The notes under the pieces were generated by a model that saw only the letters and a program-made list of their open reading frames with translations, did not search any database and was not told the DNA's origin. The translations under genes and the position numbers were made by a program. Positions 1 to 16,052 of a stretch of DNA of 64,000 bases are shown here, piece after piece. Source of the stretch: Chondrilla cf. caribensis (lineage: Eukaryota > Porifera > Demospongiae > Chondrillida > Chondrillidae). The DNA lies in NCBI GenBank assembly GCA_964020155.1, contig OZ026555.1, positions 935,015 to 999,014 on the forward strand, written 5' to 3'. Positions within the stretch are counted from its first letter, which is position 1. Each line of letters begins with the position of its first letter.

Positions 1-535
1 AAACTGTCCTCAGCATAGTGCAGCTATCTCCTACTAATATATACTACTTGTACTAGAGATTACTAAGACATTACTAAGAAAACGCAAAGCTATTCCAAAA
101 TGATCAATTTTATCCGCTTCCAGATCGGTTACTCATTGATCCCTTCCACCATCATGTGTTTTAGTGGATCCCGATCTTCCAAGCATCACTTCAAGAGATC
201 TGAGATCGACTTCAACTATCAGCTTAGTATCAGTGACAGATTATGTGTGGCCCAATTGCACACTTCTACGTATACACTTACGGATGTACAGTATATACAT
301 ATTATACTGCTATTCACTTGTACTAGACTTGAGGTACCCTCTAATGCCCGATATGAGGTTGACTGCTTCGCACTATCACCCTTGTCAAAACAGGTAATGT
401 GGAAGCTGTCCTAAACACTGCCCTACATAAACATTACTTCTCACAAGTGATCACCATTAAACTATCCAATGTCAACTACATTGTCTACACAAAAATTACC
501 TTTCTGCACAGACAGGTCGTACTGTGGATCGGATT

Positions 536-1020
536 ATACAAGAAACTATCCCCAAGAGAGTTTCACTATCCCCTACTAAATCAAACTATCCCCAAGAGAG
601 TTTCACTATCCCTTACTAAATCAAACTATCCCCAGGACTTTCACTATTCCTTACTAAATCAAAGTATCCCCAAGAGAGTTTCACTATCCCCTACTAAATC
701 AAACTATCCCCAGGACTTTCACTATTCCTTACTAAATCAAAGTATCCCCAAGAGAGTTTCACTATCCCCTACTAAATCAAACTATCCCCAGGACTTTCAC
801 TATTCCTTACTAAATCAAAGTATCCCCAAGAGAGTTTCACTATCCCCTACTAAATCAAACTATCCCCAGGACTTTCACTATTCCTTACTAAATCAAACTA
901 TCCCCAGGACTTTCACTATTCCTTACTAAATCAAAGTATCCCCAGGACTTTCACTATTCCTTACTAAATCAAAGTATCCCCAGGAGTTTCACTATTCCTT
1001 ACTAAATCAAACTATCCCCA
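536..1020. repeat. Minisatellite, alternating units of about 33-40 bp
   Basis: Tandem units carry ACTATCCCCAAGAGAGTTTC or ACTATCCCCAGGACTTTCAC followed by ACTATTCCTTACTAAATCA. Two unit types (with and without the AAGAGAG block) alternate. The open frame across it is a by-product of the repeat. It probably lies in an intron of the EEA1-like gene. Bases 1-535 show no recognisable exon. Confidence 0.9.
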
Positions 1021-1080
1021 AACAAGTTCAACTATCCCTGAATATACACATAACCTAATAGAGTTGAAGTTAACTCTAAC

Positions 1081-4762
<3,682 letters not shown>

Positions 4763-4891
4763 CCTCCACAAAAATACCTAGAAGGGTAAATCAAACTCAT
4801 TTAAAATTGAGTGAAATAAAACGGCTCTCTGATAAGGCTGGGGAATATACCTCGTTAAAGGTTGAATCGATTTATCTGAGTCATGTCCTGT

Positions 4892-4901
4892 CCGCCATTT
4901 T
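4892..4901 (-). promoter_or_regulatory. YY1-like motif upstream of the EEA1-like gene
   Basis: On the minus strand this reads AAAATGGCGG followed by ACAGG, about 130 bp upstream of the EEA1-like ATG and in the gene's own orientation. It resembles the AAGATGGCGGC motif bound by YY1 near start sites in other animals. The functional role is inferred. Confidence 0.45.
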
Positions 4902-5059
4902 TGACTGCAGCTCAAAGGACTTTACAGCAAGGAAGCTCGATCACGTGACAGGGCGCGTCTCCCTGTCCCGAATGAATGACCGAGCGGAGTGTTTCCTCGA
5001 ACAAACAACCCGTTTGAACTCCCAGGGTGTACATGCATCAGTATTTATGCTTTGATGCA

Positions 5060-6260
5060 TCACGTGGACACTAGAGAGGCCATGGCGACCATCAATAAAA
5101 TGGACATTTTCTAGCTTGTCACCTTAAGGTCCACAGTATATCCAGGAGGGTGTGCATGCCACTATATGATGCATCATACGGATACCAGAGTGGCCGTGGT
5201 GACCAGCAATAAATTTTACATTTTGCTGGTCACCTCAAGGTCCATAGCATATCCTGGAGGGTGGGCATGCTCCGCTACTTTTATTTTTGGTTTGATATGG
5301 ACACTGGGCAGCCTGTGGTGACCAGCAATAAAATGTAAAATCACCTGGGTGCCACCACAAGGTCTATAACACTGCCCTGGGAGTGTACATACAAAAGAAT
5401 ATGTATTATTATATGACATATATATGGACATAGGGGGAGGGGGCTTTATGACAGATGACAAAATGTATTTTGTTTTTACCACCAGATTTGTTGCACCTTC
5501 AAAAGTGTGTACATGCATCAGTATTCATACTATGATGAACTACATGGACACTGGAGAGGCCATGGTGACCAGCAATAAAATGGACATATTCTAGCTGGTC
5601 ACCATGAAGTCCACAGAAGTCCAGGAGGATGTGCATGCATCAGGATTTGTGTTGTTGAGTTTAATATGGACACTGGGCAGCCTGTGGTGAACAGCAACAA
5701 AATGTAAGACCACCACAAGGTCTACAAAACCTCCTTGGGAATGTACATACAAAAGTATTATGCAGTATCATATTCATCCTATGGACATCAGAGAGCACAT
5801 TGGAAGTGGTACGGGCATAGCGATGACAAAAAAGTTGTGTTTTGTCGCTGGTCACAAAATCTCCCCATTGTCCATATAATACATATATTAAAACAAATAC
5901 TTTCGTATGTACTTTTCAATGGATGTACTATAGACCTCATGGTGTCTGGCCAGGTAATTTCACATTTTGTTGCTGGTCACCATGGATTGATCAGTGTCCA
6001 TATCCAACTTATCAACAATATTTTGGATGCATGTACACCCTCCTGGATGTGCTATAGGCCTTGTGGTGACAAGCAAAAAATGTCTAACTTTATAGCTTGT
6101 CACCATGACCACTCGGGTGTCCATGTGATGCATTAAAGGACTAATACTGATGCCTGTACACCCTTCTGACGATAGTACAGATCTGGTGGTGACCAAAAAG
6201 ATGTGTTTTAGCACTGTAAGATTACAGCTGACTCCCAACAGTGAGCCCTGTCCCAAAATG
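5060..6260. repeat. Degenerate array of hairpin-forming units
   Basis: Roughly eight diverged copies of about 110-150 bp each combine TGGTGACCAGCAATAAAATG with GCTGGTCACCATG or GTCACCTCAAGGTC and a GAGGGTGTGCATGC or CTCCTGGA block. The GGTGACCAGC and GCTGGTCACC parts of one unit are inverse complements, so single units can fold into a stem of about 10-12 bp. Related blocks recur near 44090-44260. The whole 4763-7049 interval shows no coding exon. Confidence 0.75.
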
Positions 6261-6910
6261 TGGTAGCAAAATTTTATCTTTTAATTTGAGGCTTACACTC
6301 ACAACAGATAATCATCATGTATATATGTATGTATTTTTCAGTCACTGTCAAGGGTATCACTGGATTTGTATTTGATGACCAATGACGAAAGGCTATTTAT
6401 GATTCTGTACCAAGGATGTAAGAAGCTCCCAATTCTTAAGATTATATTGAAGATGCATTTTTCAATTGACTCCAGGCGGAATAATGACTTATAATGTGTC
6501 GTGTTGATCTGATTTTCTTTTTGATATGATGTGTGCTGCATAGGACAGTCTGTCCTAGTGCTCTGCATGTGGGATGTTGATAATGATTGATTGATTGATT
6601 GATATATGTTCGCCAAATGATACCACCACTAATGGACAATAGTATTATGATAGAATTTCATATTCTAATAGTGTGTACGAAAAAGTATAACATTACACTT
6701 TATATCTTATACTGCAATAATGAATATAACACTTAGGAAAATAGAATCCATCATGAATGGATGAAAGGAATTTTTCGCGTCTTCCTTGATTTTTGTGCGA
6801 ACGCTGCCTAACGATAGCTCGTACTATACAAGATATCTGAAGGATCACATGATTATACTGCAGTTGTCGGAGTCGGGGCGTCGGCCATTTAACTTTCGCA
6901 AAGTAACTTC

Positions 6911-6921
6911 AAAATGGCGGC
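6911..6921 (+). promoter_or_regulatory. YY1-like motif upstream of NBN
   Basis: AAAATGGCGGC about 130 bp before the NBN ATG, same strand. It matches the core ATGGCGGC of the animal YY1 site. It probably lies in the 5' untranslated region or core promoter. The role is inferred from motif and position. Confidence 0.5.
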
Positions 6922-7049
6922 AAAGCGTACCATTCATTAGTCTTGAACAGTTCAAACTTTAAGTTAACTAATACGTCTTTACTTGTTTCCAAGGGCAGCA
7001 AGTGCTTAGGAGTTAGTGATACAAGTTAATTAGCAGCAAGTAGCTAGTG

Positions 7050-9197
7050 ATGTGGTTTCTTAGATCTAAATATGGTAAGTCCTTGATCATTTGACACACA
7101 AGCTGCTATTTGTTTGCCTTTAGAATTTGTCCACCATCCATTTATTTATTGCACTATCACAGGACTCGAGTACATTTTACTTCCGGGGAAGACCTTCAAA
7201 GTCGGAAGAAAAGGTAACCATGGGGATGTACATGTTTTTTCTGCATTGTTGTACAGGCCTGCCAACCTGAATTTTTGAGATGCAACTAAGAAGCCAGTAT
7301 GAATTAAAATGCTGACGTCATTGGTTTTCCTTTCATGCACAATCAGTACACTTTCTCCACAGTATGCAGACTCATTGTGTGGGAAATTGATTTTGTCCCC
7401 GTTTTCCTTTTAATAATCATTTTAATTTATGAAATTTAATTAATAATCCTCATCAGATACACACTTTTGGTGCCACCCACTCTTCTTCCATCTGTTCAAG
7501 ACGTGTGTGTATGTTTGTATGTGTATTTTAGACTGCCACATAGTGATACTAGAGGACCAGTCCATCAGCAGGTGCCATGCTGAACTCGTCGTATCCTCAA
7601 ATGACACCAACCAAGAGGAAACCTCCTCTTCAGTCGTGCTGAGAGATCTCTCCAAGTTTGGAACGTTGGTCAATGGATGTAAATTGGAGAAGAATTCTGG
7701 AGTTTCCTTGAAGAGTGGGGATGTGATTAAGTTTGGAAGTACACCGTCAAGCAAAGTATTTGAGTATGTACTTGAAGCTGTACTGTAATGACTGTTGTGT
7801 GTATGTATGTACAGTGTGTGAAGTACTCGTTGATATGCCTTCGGACATGTACAATGTACTGTAATAGCAGCATTGTGTGAGTAAAAGTGTACATAAGGTA
7901 TGTGTGTGTGTGTGTACAGTAACTAACATTGTCATATAATCTGATCTTTACTTTCATACAGTGTGTACTGCACTCTGCATTGTCACACACTCAGATCTGT
8001 ACACTATGTATATTTTGTACGCCACATTGTCACACACTCAGATCTCTACTGAATGTGCAGTTTGTACTGTATTCAATATTGTCACACACTCATATCTGTA
8101 CTGTACGTACAGATTGTATTATACTAACATTGTCACATGCTCAGACCTGTACCGTATGTACAGTTTGTACTCCACACAGTCATACAATAAGATCTGCCCT
8201 GCTTTCAACACTACACAGGATACAGTGTGCATCGTTCACTGTGTGCTGTTCGGGCATGAAGACAAGTGAACAACGGAAGGTGTGTGAGATGGTTGGTAGA
8301 TACGGAGGGACTGTTGTACCCTCGTGGACCAAAGAGTGCGTTGCTCTGATCATGAACAAGCTAACAGTCACGCAGAAGGTGATCTCGAGTGTATTATCCA
8401 TCTGTGTGTAATTCTCCCACTTACAGCACGCATGCAAGTTATGCGATATGCAGTGATTTTGCCAATTTTAGCAACGGGCGCTTTGTCACAAATATCCTGC
8501 TCACATTGTACCACGTGTACCAGGAGCAGGAAGACGTGAATGTAAGAAAATATGAAAAGAGTCTTGCTGGACTTACTTGACCAGCCCAAATTTGTCCACA
8601 TGTGAATATTTTCCATCTGTGAATATCGTCTACATGTGAATATTGTCCACATGCACTAACAGGGTATCTTGGTGTGACGAAGTTGTGATTAATACAGTGA
8701 TAGTTCATTGCAGCCTGGCTTGAACGAATCTTGAATACATTGTGAAAGATTCCCAAATAAATTATGAAAGATTTTTAGTGAATGTGAAAGATCTTGAATG
8801 AGTTCTGAATGGAATGAAAGTGTTTCAACTCACTCTGACTGTCTGTGTCTTGTGTATCTTCTCAGCCAAGGGTCTAGCAAGCCAGACCAGTTTTGCATGT
8901 GACTGGTCACATGCTTCCCTCGATCCTCCTCCAGGTCATATCGGCTCTCGCCTCCTGTCGTCCAGTGGTCACAGTACAGTGGTTGGTGGACCTTGTGGAC
9001 CAACACTCGACCACAAAGCCCCTCCCAGATCATAAGAGGTGAGATTGTCTATATCGGATGGAATCAATTGTCCCAAATGTACCAATACAACTCTGAAGTG
9101 TCTTCTGCATGTAGTTTTATATTATGGTGACATTTTTTACTTAGGATATACTACAACTACCTTAGTACAACAATGAGTGTCATTGATTGTGGGATAC

Positions 9198-9269
<72 letters not shown>

Positions 9270-12200
9270 AAGTATGTAATACACAGGTACACAGAATAGC
9301 GTTCCTTATGTAGGGTTTCAAAGTATTTTCCCCATTCTGAGCTAAACTTGTTAGGGAGAACTGGGAATATTGTACAGTTGATGTAATTTGGGAAGTTTTC
9401 ACTAGAATTAGTTGAAAAATCAACTAAAAACCTGAAGGGTGCAGCCCCTGAACCTGAGATCTGTTCCAGTTCCTTTTGGAGCGACATTTGATGTTGTGAC
9501 CGCTGGACCGTGATTCCTTTGCATGTGTCATGACTGAATCTGTACTGGGTGCTACGTTGCATCTTTGATAATCCAGCACATGAGGTTACATGTGTGTAGT
9601 GACTATATACAGAAGGACTGGGTTCAGTGTTTGATAATACAGCATACATGGTTATGTGTGTAATGACCATGTACATAACACTATGTTAAAAATGTTTGAT
9701 AATCCAGCATACATGGTTACATGTGTGTAGTGTTTACATTGTGAGATTCAGTATCCCACTCTTTAGTCCAACATACAGTACTACGTACATGAGTTTATAC
9801 GTGTGCTGAACTACAGTATGTAGTCCAAGTACAGGATTACTTTCAAATGTGTAATATTTCCTACAGTCAAATAATAATAAAAAATTATGATTTAATTTAT
9901 GAACATTCTCAGGTTTGAACAATATCCAATTATTTCTTGGTAATCAACGGTCCCTGTGAATTTCTCCTTGTAGCTACCTTCCACCCCTTGTGGACCGTAA
10001 CCTTGACAACGGGCCTTCCGATTTTCATGTCAATTTGTCAAGAAAAGAGCTTTTTACTGGAAAACATTTCCACTTCTTGTCAAAACAGCAGGTTCCTTGC
10101 GTTTGTGTTGTGTGCACTTATTTTGTGAGTGTATTTTGTGTATTATTGTGTATTTTTGTTTATGTGTATACAATTGTACTTACATATATACGTACATACA
10201 TACATACGTAAGTACATACTATGCATATGGTACATACATACATGCATACATAACATACCTATACACATACAAACATGTATACATACATATGATGCACCTA
10301 CACCTACACACAAATATGATACATACATGTGATCCACATACACACGTATGTGCATACATACGGTAGCATATGACATTGAATATTCACGTATATCTTGAAA
10401 TGAAATGTCATTTTCTTAGTGTATGTGTCCCTTGTTGTACATAATATGTATATATCTTAAATTGCACTTCCTGTTCATACTTTTTGTTCGCATGTCATGT
10501 TCATACTTTTTGTTTGCACTTCATGTTCATACGTACTTCCTGTTCATACTGCCTCTTCATACTTCCTGTTCATACTTCATGTTCATACTTCCTGTTCATA
10601 CTTCCTCTTCTTACTTCCTCTTCTTACTTCCTGTTCATACTTCCTCTTTATAACTAGATGAAACTGTATGAGCTGTGTATCACTATGTGTGGAGGGGAGT
10701 GTTTGGTGCTGTCAGCTACATCCCACCAGATAGACCAGCTCCCAATTGACGGCAGTAGGTTGGTGGTGGGTCTCGAAGACCGGGTAGTGGAAAAGTTGCC
10801 TCAGTCTGAAAGAGGATGGGCTCACCAAGTGTATGACCGTGTCAAAAGGTAGAGAATACACAGTGCATATGATATGTACAGTACACACAGTACATACGAT
10901 ATGTACAGTACATACGATATGTACAGTACATACAGTACACACAGTATATACAGTATGTACAGTATACACACTACACACAGTATATACAGTATGTACAGTA
11001 CACATAGTACACACAGTACATACGATATGTACAGTACATACAGTACACACAGTATATACAGTATGTACAGTACACACACTACACACAGTATATACAGTAT
11101 GTACAGTACACATAGTACACACAGTACATACAGTACACACAGTACATACGATATGTACAGTACATACTGTACACACAGTATATACAGTATGTACAGTACA
11201 CACACTACACACAGTATATACAGTATGTACAGTACATACAGTACACACAGTACATACAGTACATACAGTACACACAGTATATACAGTATGTACAGTACAC
11301 ACAGTACACACAGTACATACAGTACACACAGTACACAGTGTACATAGTACATACAGTATGTATTCACAGTACATACAGTGCACACATGCATTTTTAGAAA
11401 AAGTAAATCTCAATGCATTCATCAATTGTGCCCATGTTGTTGGTACAGTAACTGCAATTTTTTGGGGGAAATTCCACTCCGAGGACTGTAATTTTCAGCA
11501 TTGACCGATCCCATACACATACACCAATTATTGCCTGCAGAGGTGTATCATGCACGACCCCTGTCCTCGGCTGTTGCATTGATTATTGGACATTAGGTGT
11601 AATGTTTATATCAATAAACTTCAAAGTCTTAAAGCCCTCCTGTGGTCAGTGATAGCGGTATCTGATTGATTAGTACTAGGATATTCTCATGGAAAGTGTC
11701 GATTACCACTAAGTGTATTTCTGGTTTTAGGGTAGGGTTTGTCCATATTTGGTGTTTCCTGTGTCTGGGCAGCTGGCGTGTATCCTCCACCATCCTGTGA
11801 CCATATGCTCATCGTCCTCTGGTGTGTAATATGGCATCATCCTGCCAGTGCATGTAGAGAGACTATCCTCCCAGTGCATGTAGAGAGACTATCCTCCCAG
11901 TGCATGTAGAGAGACTATCCTCCCAGTGCATGTAGAGAGACTATCCTCCCAGTGCATGTAGAGAGACTATCCTCCCAGTGCATGTAGAGAGACTATCCTC
12001 CCAGTGCATGTAGAGAGACCATCCTCCCAGTGCATGTAGAGAGACTATCCTCCCAGTGCATGTAGAGAGACCATCCTCCCAGTGCATGTAGAGTGACCTC
12101 ACCATTCCCTTATACACAATATGTACATCATTCCACTCTTTCTCTCTGATAGTTACTCTTCTCCTGTCTCTCTCTCTTTCCCTTCAGGAGCGGCTATAGA

Positions 12201-13244
12201 GAGATTCACGACACAGAGATTGTCAGAGCTGTACTGCATTGTTCCACCTTAGTTTACTGCAACCCAACGTCACAACCTGGTGAGTTGTGGAGTACTCCAT
12301 CTCTGGTGGGAATGAGCGATACACATTGGTGTGTATTATTACACATACAGTGGGACCTCTCTACAAAGGACACTTTGGGACCTTAATGCTAGTCCTTATC
12401 ACAGAGGTTTCCTCAATTCAGAGGTCACTTAACATACTACAGTACTACACTGGGACACAGAATGGTGTCCTTGTTATAGAGGTTTCCACATTTCAGATGT
12501 TTTGTAATAGAGAGGTCAAACTGGTATTGATATGGATGCTCATTGAATGTGATTTTTCTATACATATGTATGGTCCACCTCCATCAAACTTTCTTACCCC
12601 ATATCCTCCAATCACTCTACCCACCTCCACTTTAGTGCATTGAGTGACCTTTGAATTGAGGAAACCTCTGTAATAAGGACACTATTTTGAGTCCCATTGT
12701 AGTACCGTAGTGCATCAAGTGACCTCTGCATTGAGGAAACTTCTGTATCGAGGACAAACTTGTCCCAAGGTGTTCTTAATGGAAGGGTTCCCCTGCATTC
12801 AGTTTTAAAGAAGGATGAAAGAAATAGGTCTAATATGGTTGTTACCCACCACACCCCACTCATTTGCTCGAGCCCACAAATCTCCCCTACTCAGTAGGTG
12901 TCCACTTTCACCTCATTTCGTGTGGAGTGTCCTTGTACTGAGCCCACCTTTGTACTGCTGCAATCTACAAACCTTGGTTATCTAAACTTGGGGGCGTGCC
13001 AGCAATTCTTGTACTTGTGTATACACATCACACAGGCTTGCGATGGTGGTGTATGTATGTACTCATGTATGTGCGTATGTGATGACGTATTGCATATAGT
13101 ATTTATGCTGAAAGTTAAAAGTTTGAGATATACATAATATTAATATTATGTGTTTGGTGAATGCTACGTTTCTTTACAATAGGCTTTATGTAACTGTTTT
13201 ATAACACGTAGCAGTATGTGTGTAGTAGTGTGTGTGTGTTTGCG

Positions 13245-13304
<60 letters not shown>

Positions 13305-13703
13305 CGTACATGTGTGCGTGCGTGTGTGTGTGTATGTGTGTGTGCTGTGTTGCATGTATGTTTAATGTCAATGTGACAATTACTTTTATTACATAGATTG
13401 GGTACTATGTGTGCTTGTGCAGTCCTGAAAGTTTGTTTTTCTCATGAATGCAGTGTCTTTCGGGTCTCCTCTACCGCAACCAAGTCTATCACAACCAAAC
13501 TCTTCTCAGAATCAGCCCCGCCCGAGACAGACCCCCATTGGAGAGCCTGTGATGAGCAGCACACAGCTGCAATCCCAAATCAGCCTACTGGAGGGGAGGA
13601 GACATTCCTGTAGCAATCTCTCTAACGCCTTGTTGAACTCACAAGATGAGGACAGCTCTTTCAAAATGCCATCAACTAACCGTATGTTTGTGTGTCAGTG
13701 TGA

Positions 13704-13788
<85 letters not shown>

Positions 13789-15648
13789 TTGTGGTAGTTA
13801 GTTTGTTCACACACACACACAAATTAAACTTAGCAGGAAAATTCCTACTCTTACAGATCCGCCAGTAGCGTTAAGACAGGAGTGTGAAATTACATCAACT
13901 CCAACTGCTGTGGGTGCTAGTTTAGAGGCACCCATTCCGTCTACTTTGGAGCAAAGAGAGAGTGTTTTGGCTCCTAACTCTCTCCCAACAGGAAACTCTT
14001 TGGAGTCAGTAGGAAAAGTATCCAGTGCTTCTTTTGTTGTGGGTCTCTTTCCTCCGAAGAGGAAGAGACCTGCGAGTGAGGCCACAACTTCTGATAATAT
14101 TGAACCGTCTTTGAAAAAAGCACCAATGCGGGAGGACTGTCAACAAGCCAAACAACAACCTCCTAAAAAAGAAGCCGCAGAACACCTTGGTTCTTGTTCC
14201 AACCTGGATGGTCACAACTGCAATGCTTCTGCTTTGCTTCCATCCAAACATTTTGTTGATAAAGCAGCATCATCGGGGGAGGGTGTCTGTGGGGACGTTC
14301 CAGCTTCTCACATGCAGACACATCGCTCCAGTGATACAGTGCTACCCAGTCGAGGAGAATACAACTCGTCACACACGGACCAAATCACTAACCCGTCATC
14401 ATTCAGGAGACCTCGAAGGTTCATTGAATCTCCCTCTCAGCTGGCTCCTAGGGACTTCATTTCAACACGCAAAACCTCCAAATCCTTCTACCACCCTCCT
14501 GTGACCGTTGATAGTGAAGTGAGTAAGATTCTTATGTGCTCGAAGGTGAAAGATGAACGAGATAGCACTGTTGAAAGTCAGAAAGATGGCAGTACTGTTT
14601 CGACTCTGGAGTACATCAATGGTGACTACATGGAAGAGGGGGATCGCTCAGAGTACTCTGTTCCCGCAGTGAAGTGTCCCTTTGTCTCGCTGCTGAGAAA
14701 GAAACCTGATTGTGATTCTGTCGGCAGTCAACTGTTGAGCTCTACAAGAAATTTTAAAAAGTTTAAAAAGGTTTGTTCAGATGTATTTCTCACTTTATGT
14801 GCTGTTACCTGAACCTGTGATGAACTATGTGAAGTCTATGGTATGTAATGGGTACTTGTGTGTGTGTGTGATCTTGTTCAGATATATGATTGGTATTTGT
14901 GGAGTGACTCTATTTGACCTCTAATCCAAGCCTCCCACCTATACCAATCTGTACATTTCATCCAAACCTCCCAAGTGCCTCTCTCCCGTACTCTCCACAC
15001 ATAATTTCAACATTTTCCTTCCACCTGTACCTCCCACCGTACCGCCCACCTATACCGCCCACCTGTACCTCCCACCTGTACCTCCTACCTGTACCGCCCA
15101 CCTGTACCGCCCACCTGTACCTCCCACCTGTACCCTCCAACTACATTTACCTCCCACCTGTACCTCCCACCTGTACCTCCCACCTGTACCTTCCACCTGT
15201 ACACTCCACCCTAACCCTCCAACTACATTTACCTCCCACCTGTACCCTCCACTTATTACATGTGTCTCTCCTGTTCTTGCAGGTCCAGCCTCTTGGTGAG
15301 AGCATGGTCAACCGAACCATCATTACTGGTCAACACATGCAGTGTTACCAGAAGCACACCAGTAGCAGTTTACTTAGAGATGAGATGGAATCACAGGTGT
15401 GTGTGTGTGTGTGCGCATGTGTGTGTACATGTGTACATCATTGTGTGCATGTGCACGCATGTGTGTGTATGTCGGGGTGTGATTGTGTTACCTGTATGTG
15501 CATACATGGTATGTCAGTTATTCTGTGATGCCTACAGGTAGAGAGCAATGATGGAGAGAATTCATTTGGGGAGGAAGCCACACAAGAACAACCTGACAGT
15601 AATCCATTCAAATTTGTTTCCAAGCTAAAATCTTTGAAGAAAAAGTAA
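7050..15648 (+). CDS. NBN: Nibrin (NBS1), subunit of the MRE11-RAD50-NBS1 complex
   Basis: Twelve exons: 7050-7074, 7163-7213, 7532-7779, 8226-8378, 8935-9038, 9974-10091, 10658-10848, 12188-12279, 13454-13681, 13857-14770, 15283-15396, 15538-15648 (TAA). All junctions are GT-AG and the phases close, giving about 782 residues against about 754 in vertebrates. Exons 1-3 form the FHA domain (VGRK, DQSISRCHAEL, KFGTLVNG). Exons 4-5 form BRCT1 (GGTVVPSWTKECVALIM; VISALASCRPVVTVQWLV). Exons 6-8 form BRCT2 (ELFTGKHFHFLSKQQ; CGGECLVLS; VLHCSTLVYCNP). Exons 9-10 are a long polar, Ser/Thr-rich linker. Exon 10 ends in NFKKFKK, the MRE11-binding core, and exon 11 keeps the following LLRDEMESQ helix. Exon 12 ends in an acidic stretch, NPFKF and a Lys-rich tail, in the place of the ATM-binding terminus. 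The protein acts in the nucleus, recruiting MRE11-RAD50 and ATM to double-strand breaks. Confidence 0.93.
7970..8190. repeat. Imperfect tandem repeat in NBN intron 3
   Basis: About four diverged units contain ATTGTCACACACTCAGATCT and a TGTACTGTA block. They end just before the acceptor of exon 4 at 8225. Long open frames through them are accidental. Confidence 0.75.
9200..9267. repeat. (CA)n microsatellite
   Basis: A CA tract of about 65 bp in NBN intron 5 (9039-9973). The rest of that intron contains short repeats of AATCCAGCATACATGGTTA and no exon. Confidence 0.95.
10480..10652. repeat. Short tandem repeat CTTCCTGTTCATA
   Basis: Units of about 13-20 bp built on CATACTTCCTGTT or CTTCCTCTT lie directly upstream of the acceptor for NBN exon 7 (AG at 10656-10657). 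They supply its pyrimidine-rich tract. Confidence 0.85.
10855..11385. repeat. TACAGTACACACAG satellite-like tandem array
   Basis: About 530 bp made of 9- and 18-bp steps (CAGTACACA, CAGTATATA, CAGTATGTA, CATACGATATGTA) directly after the donor of NBN exon 7. The period is a multiple of three, so frames stay open on both strands. These open frames are not genes. Confidence 0.93.
11849..12097. repeat. 26-bp minisatellite, about 9 copies
   Basis: Near-identical units ACTATCCTCCCAGTGCATG + TAGAGAG in the intron before NBN exon 8. The copies differ mainly by a T/C change (GACTATCC or GACCATCC), which suggests recent amplification. Confidence 0.93.
12348..12523. mobile_element. TA-flanked inverted-repeat element (CAGTGGGACCTCTCTA family)
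   Basis: It starts with TA then CAGTGGGACCTCTCTACAAA and ends near AATAGAGAGGTCAAACTG then GTA. The interior is shared with 34364-34537 (TCACTTAATGCACTACAGTA; ACACTGGGACACAGAATGG). A partly inverted relative lies at 12640-12800 and another at about 21409-21556. There is no coding capacity. It is inferred to be non-autonomous and mobilised by a pogo/mariner-type transposase. Confidence 0.72.
13252..13345. repeat. (TG)n microsatellite in NBN intron 8
   Basis: An interrupted TG tract with TGCG variants between NBN exons 8 and 9. No other feature was seen in that stretch. Confidence 0.93.
13706..13787. repeat. (TG)n microsatellite just after an NBN donor
   Basis: A pure TG tract beginning about 25 bp after the donor at 13682 and occupying nearly half of the 175-bp intron between exons 9 and 10. 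Confidence 0.95.
15020..15255. repeat. CCCACCTGTACCT short tandem repeat
   Basis: About 16 units of 11-13 bp (CTCCCACCTGTAC) directly upstream of the acceptor of NBN exon 11. They form an extended pyrimidine-rich tract. Confidence 0.88.
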
Positions 15649-15993
15649 CTGTTTTTGTTGAAAGTTTTCTGAACTTTATAATTGATTGAAGTCGCTTTTA
15701 TTCAAATTTCTGATTTTATGTATGAATGCGTTTATTGTATTAATAACATTAATTTCATGTGCTTTTGTGTGTGCACGTATGTGGATTAATTATTATTATC
15801 ATTATTGTTCGTCAGGTTTATCAATATTGCATGTTTCATAATATACAAGTACTTATTATTAGATAATTATTATCATGTTTGTGATTATAATAGTATGGAG
15901 TATAATATCATTATTATAAAATTCTCAAAACTATATATGTTTAGTCTGCATATTGTATGTATGTAATTATATTAAGGGTATACAATATAGTGC

Positions 15994-16052
<59 letters not shown>

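Noticed and set aside
399..929. 176-codon plus-strand frame with YPQDFHYSLLNQ repeats
   Set aside because: It follows a minisatellite without splice signals and lies in an intron region of a minus-strand gene.
8427..8541. Possible NBN exon (HASYAICSDFANF ... YQEQEDVN)
   Set aside because: It looked BRCT-like but no canonical splice phase joins it to the exons on either side. The 8935-9038 segment (VISALASCRPVV ...) aligns better and closes all phases.
10712..11504. Long open frames on both strands (VCTVCTV / HTVHTVYTV)
   Set aside because: They are products of a TACAGTACACACAG array whose period is a multiple of three. No start context and no family.
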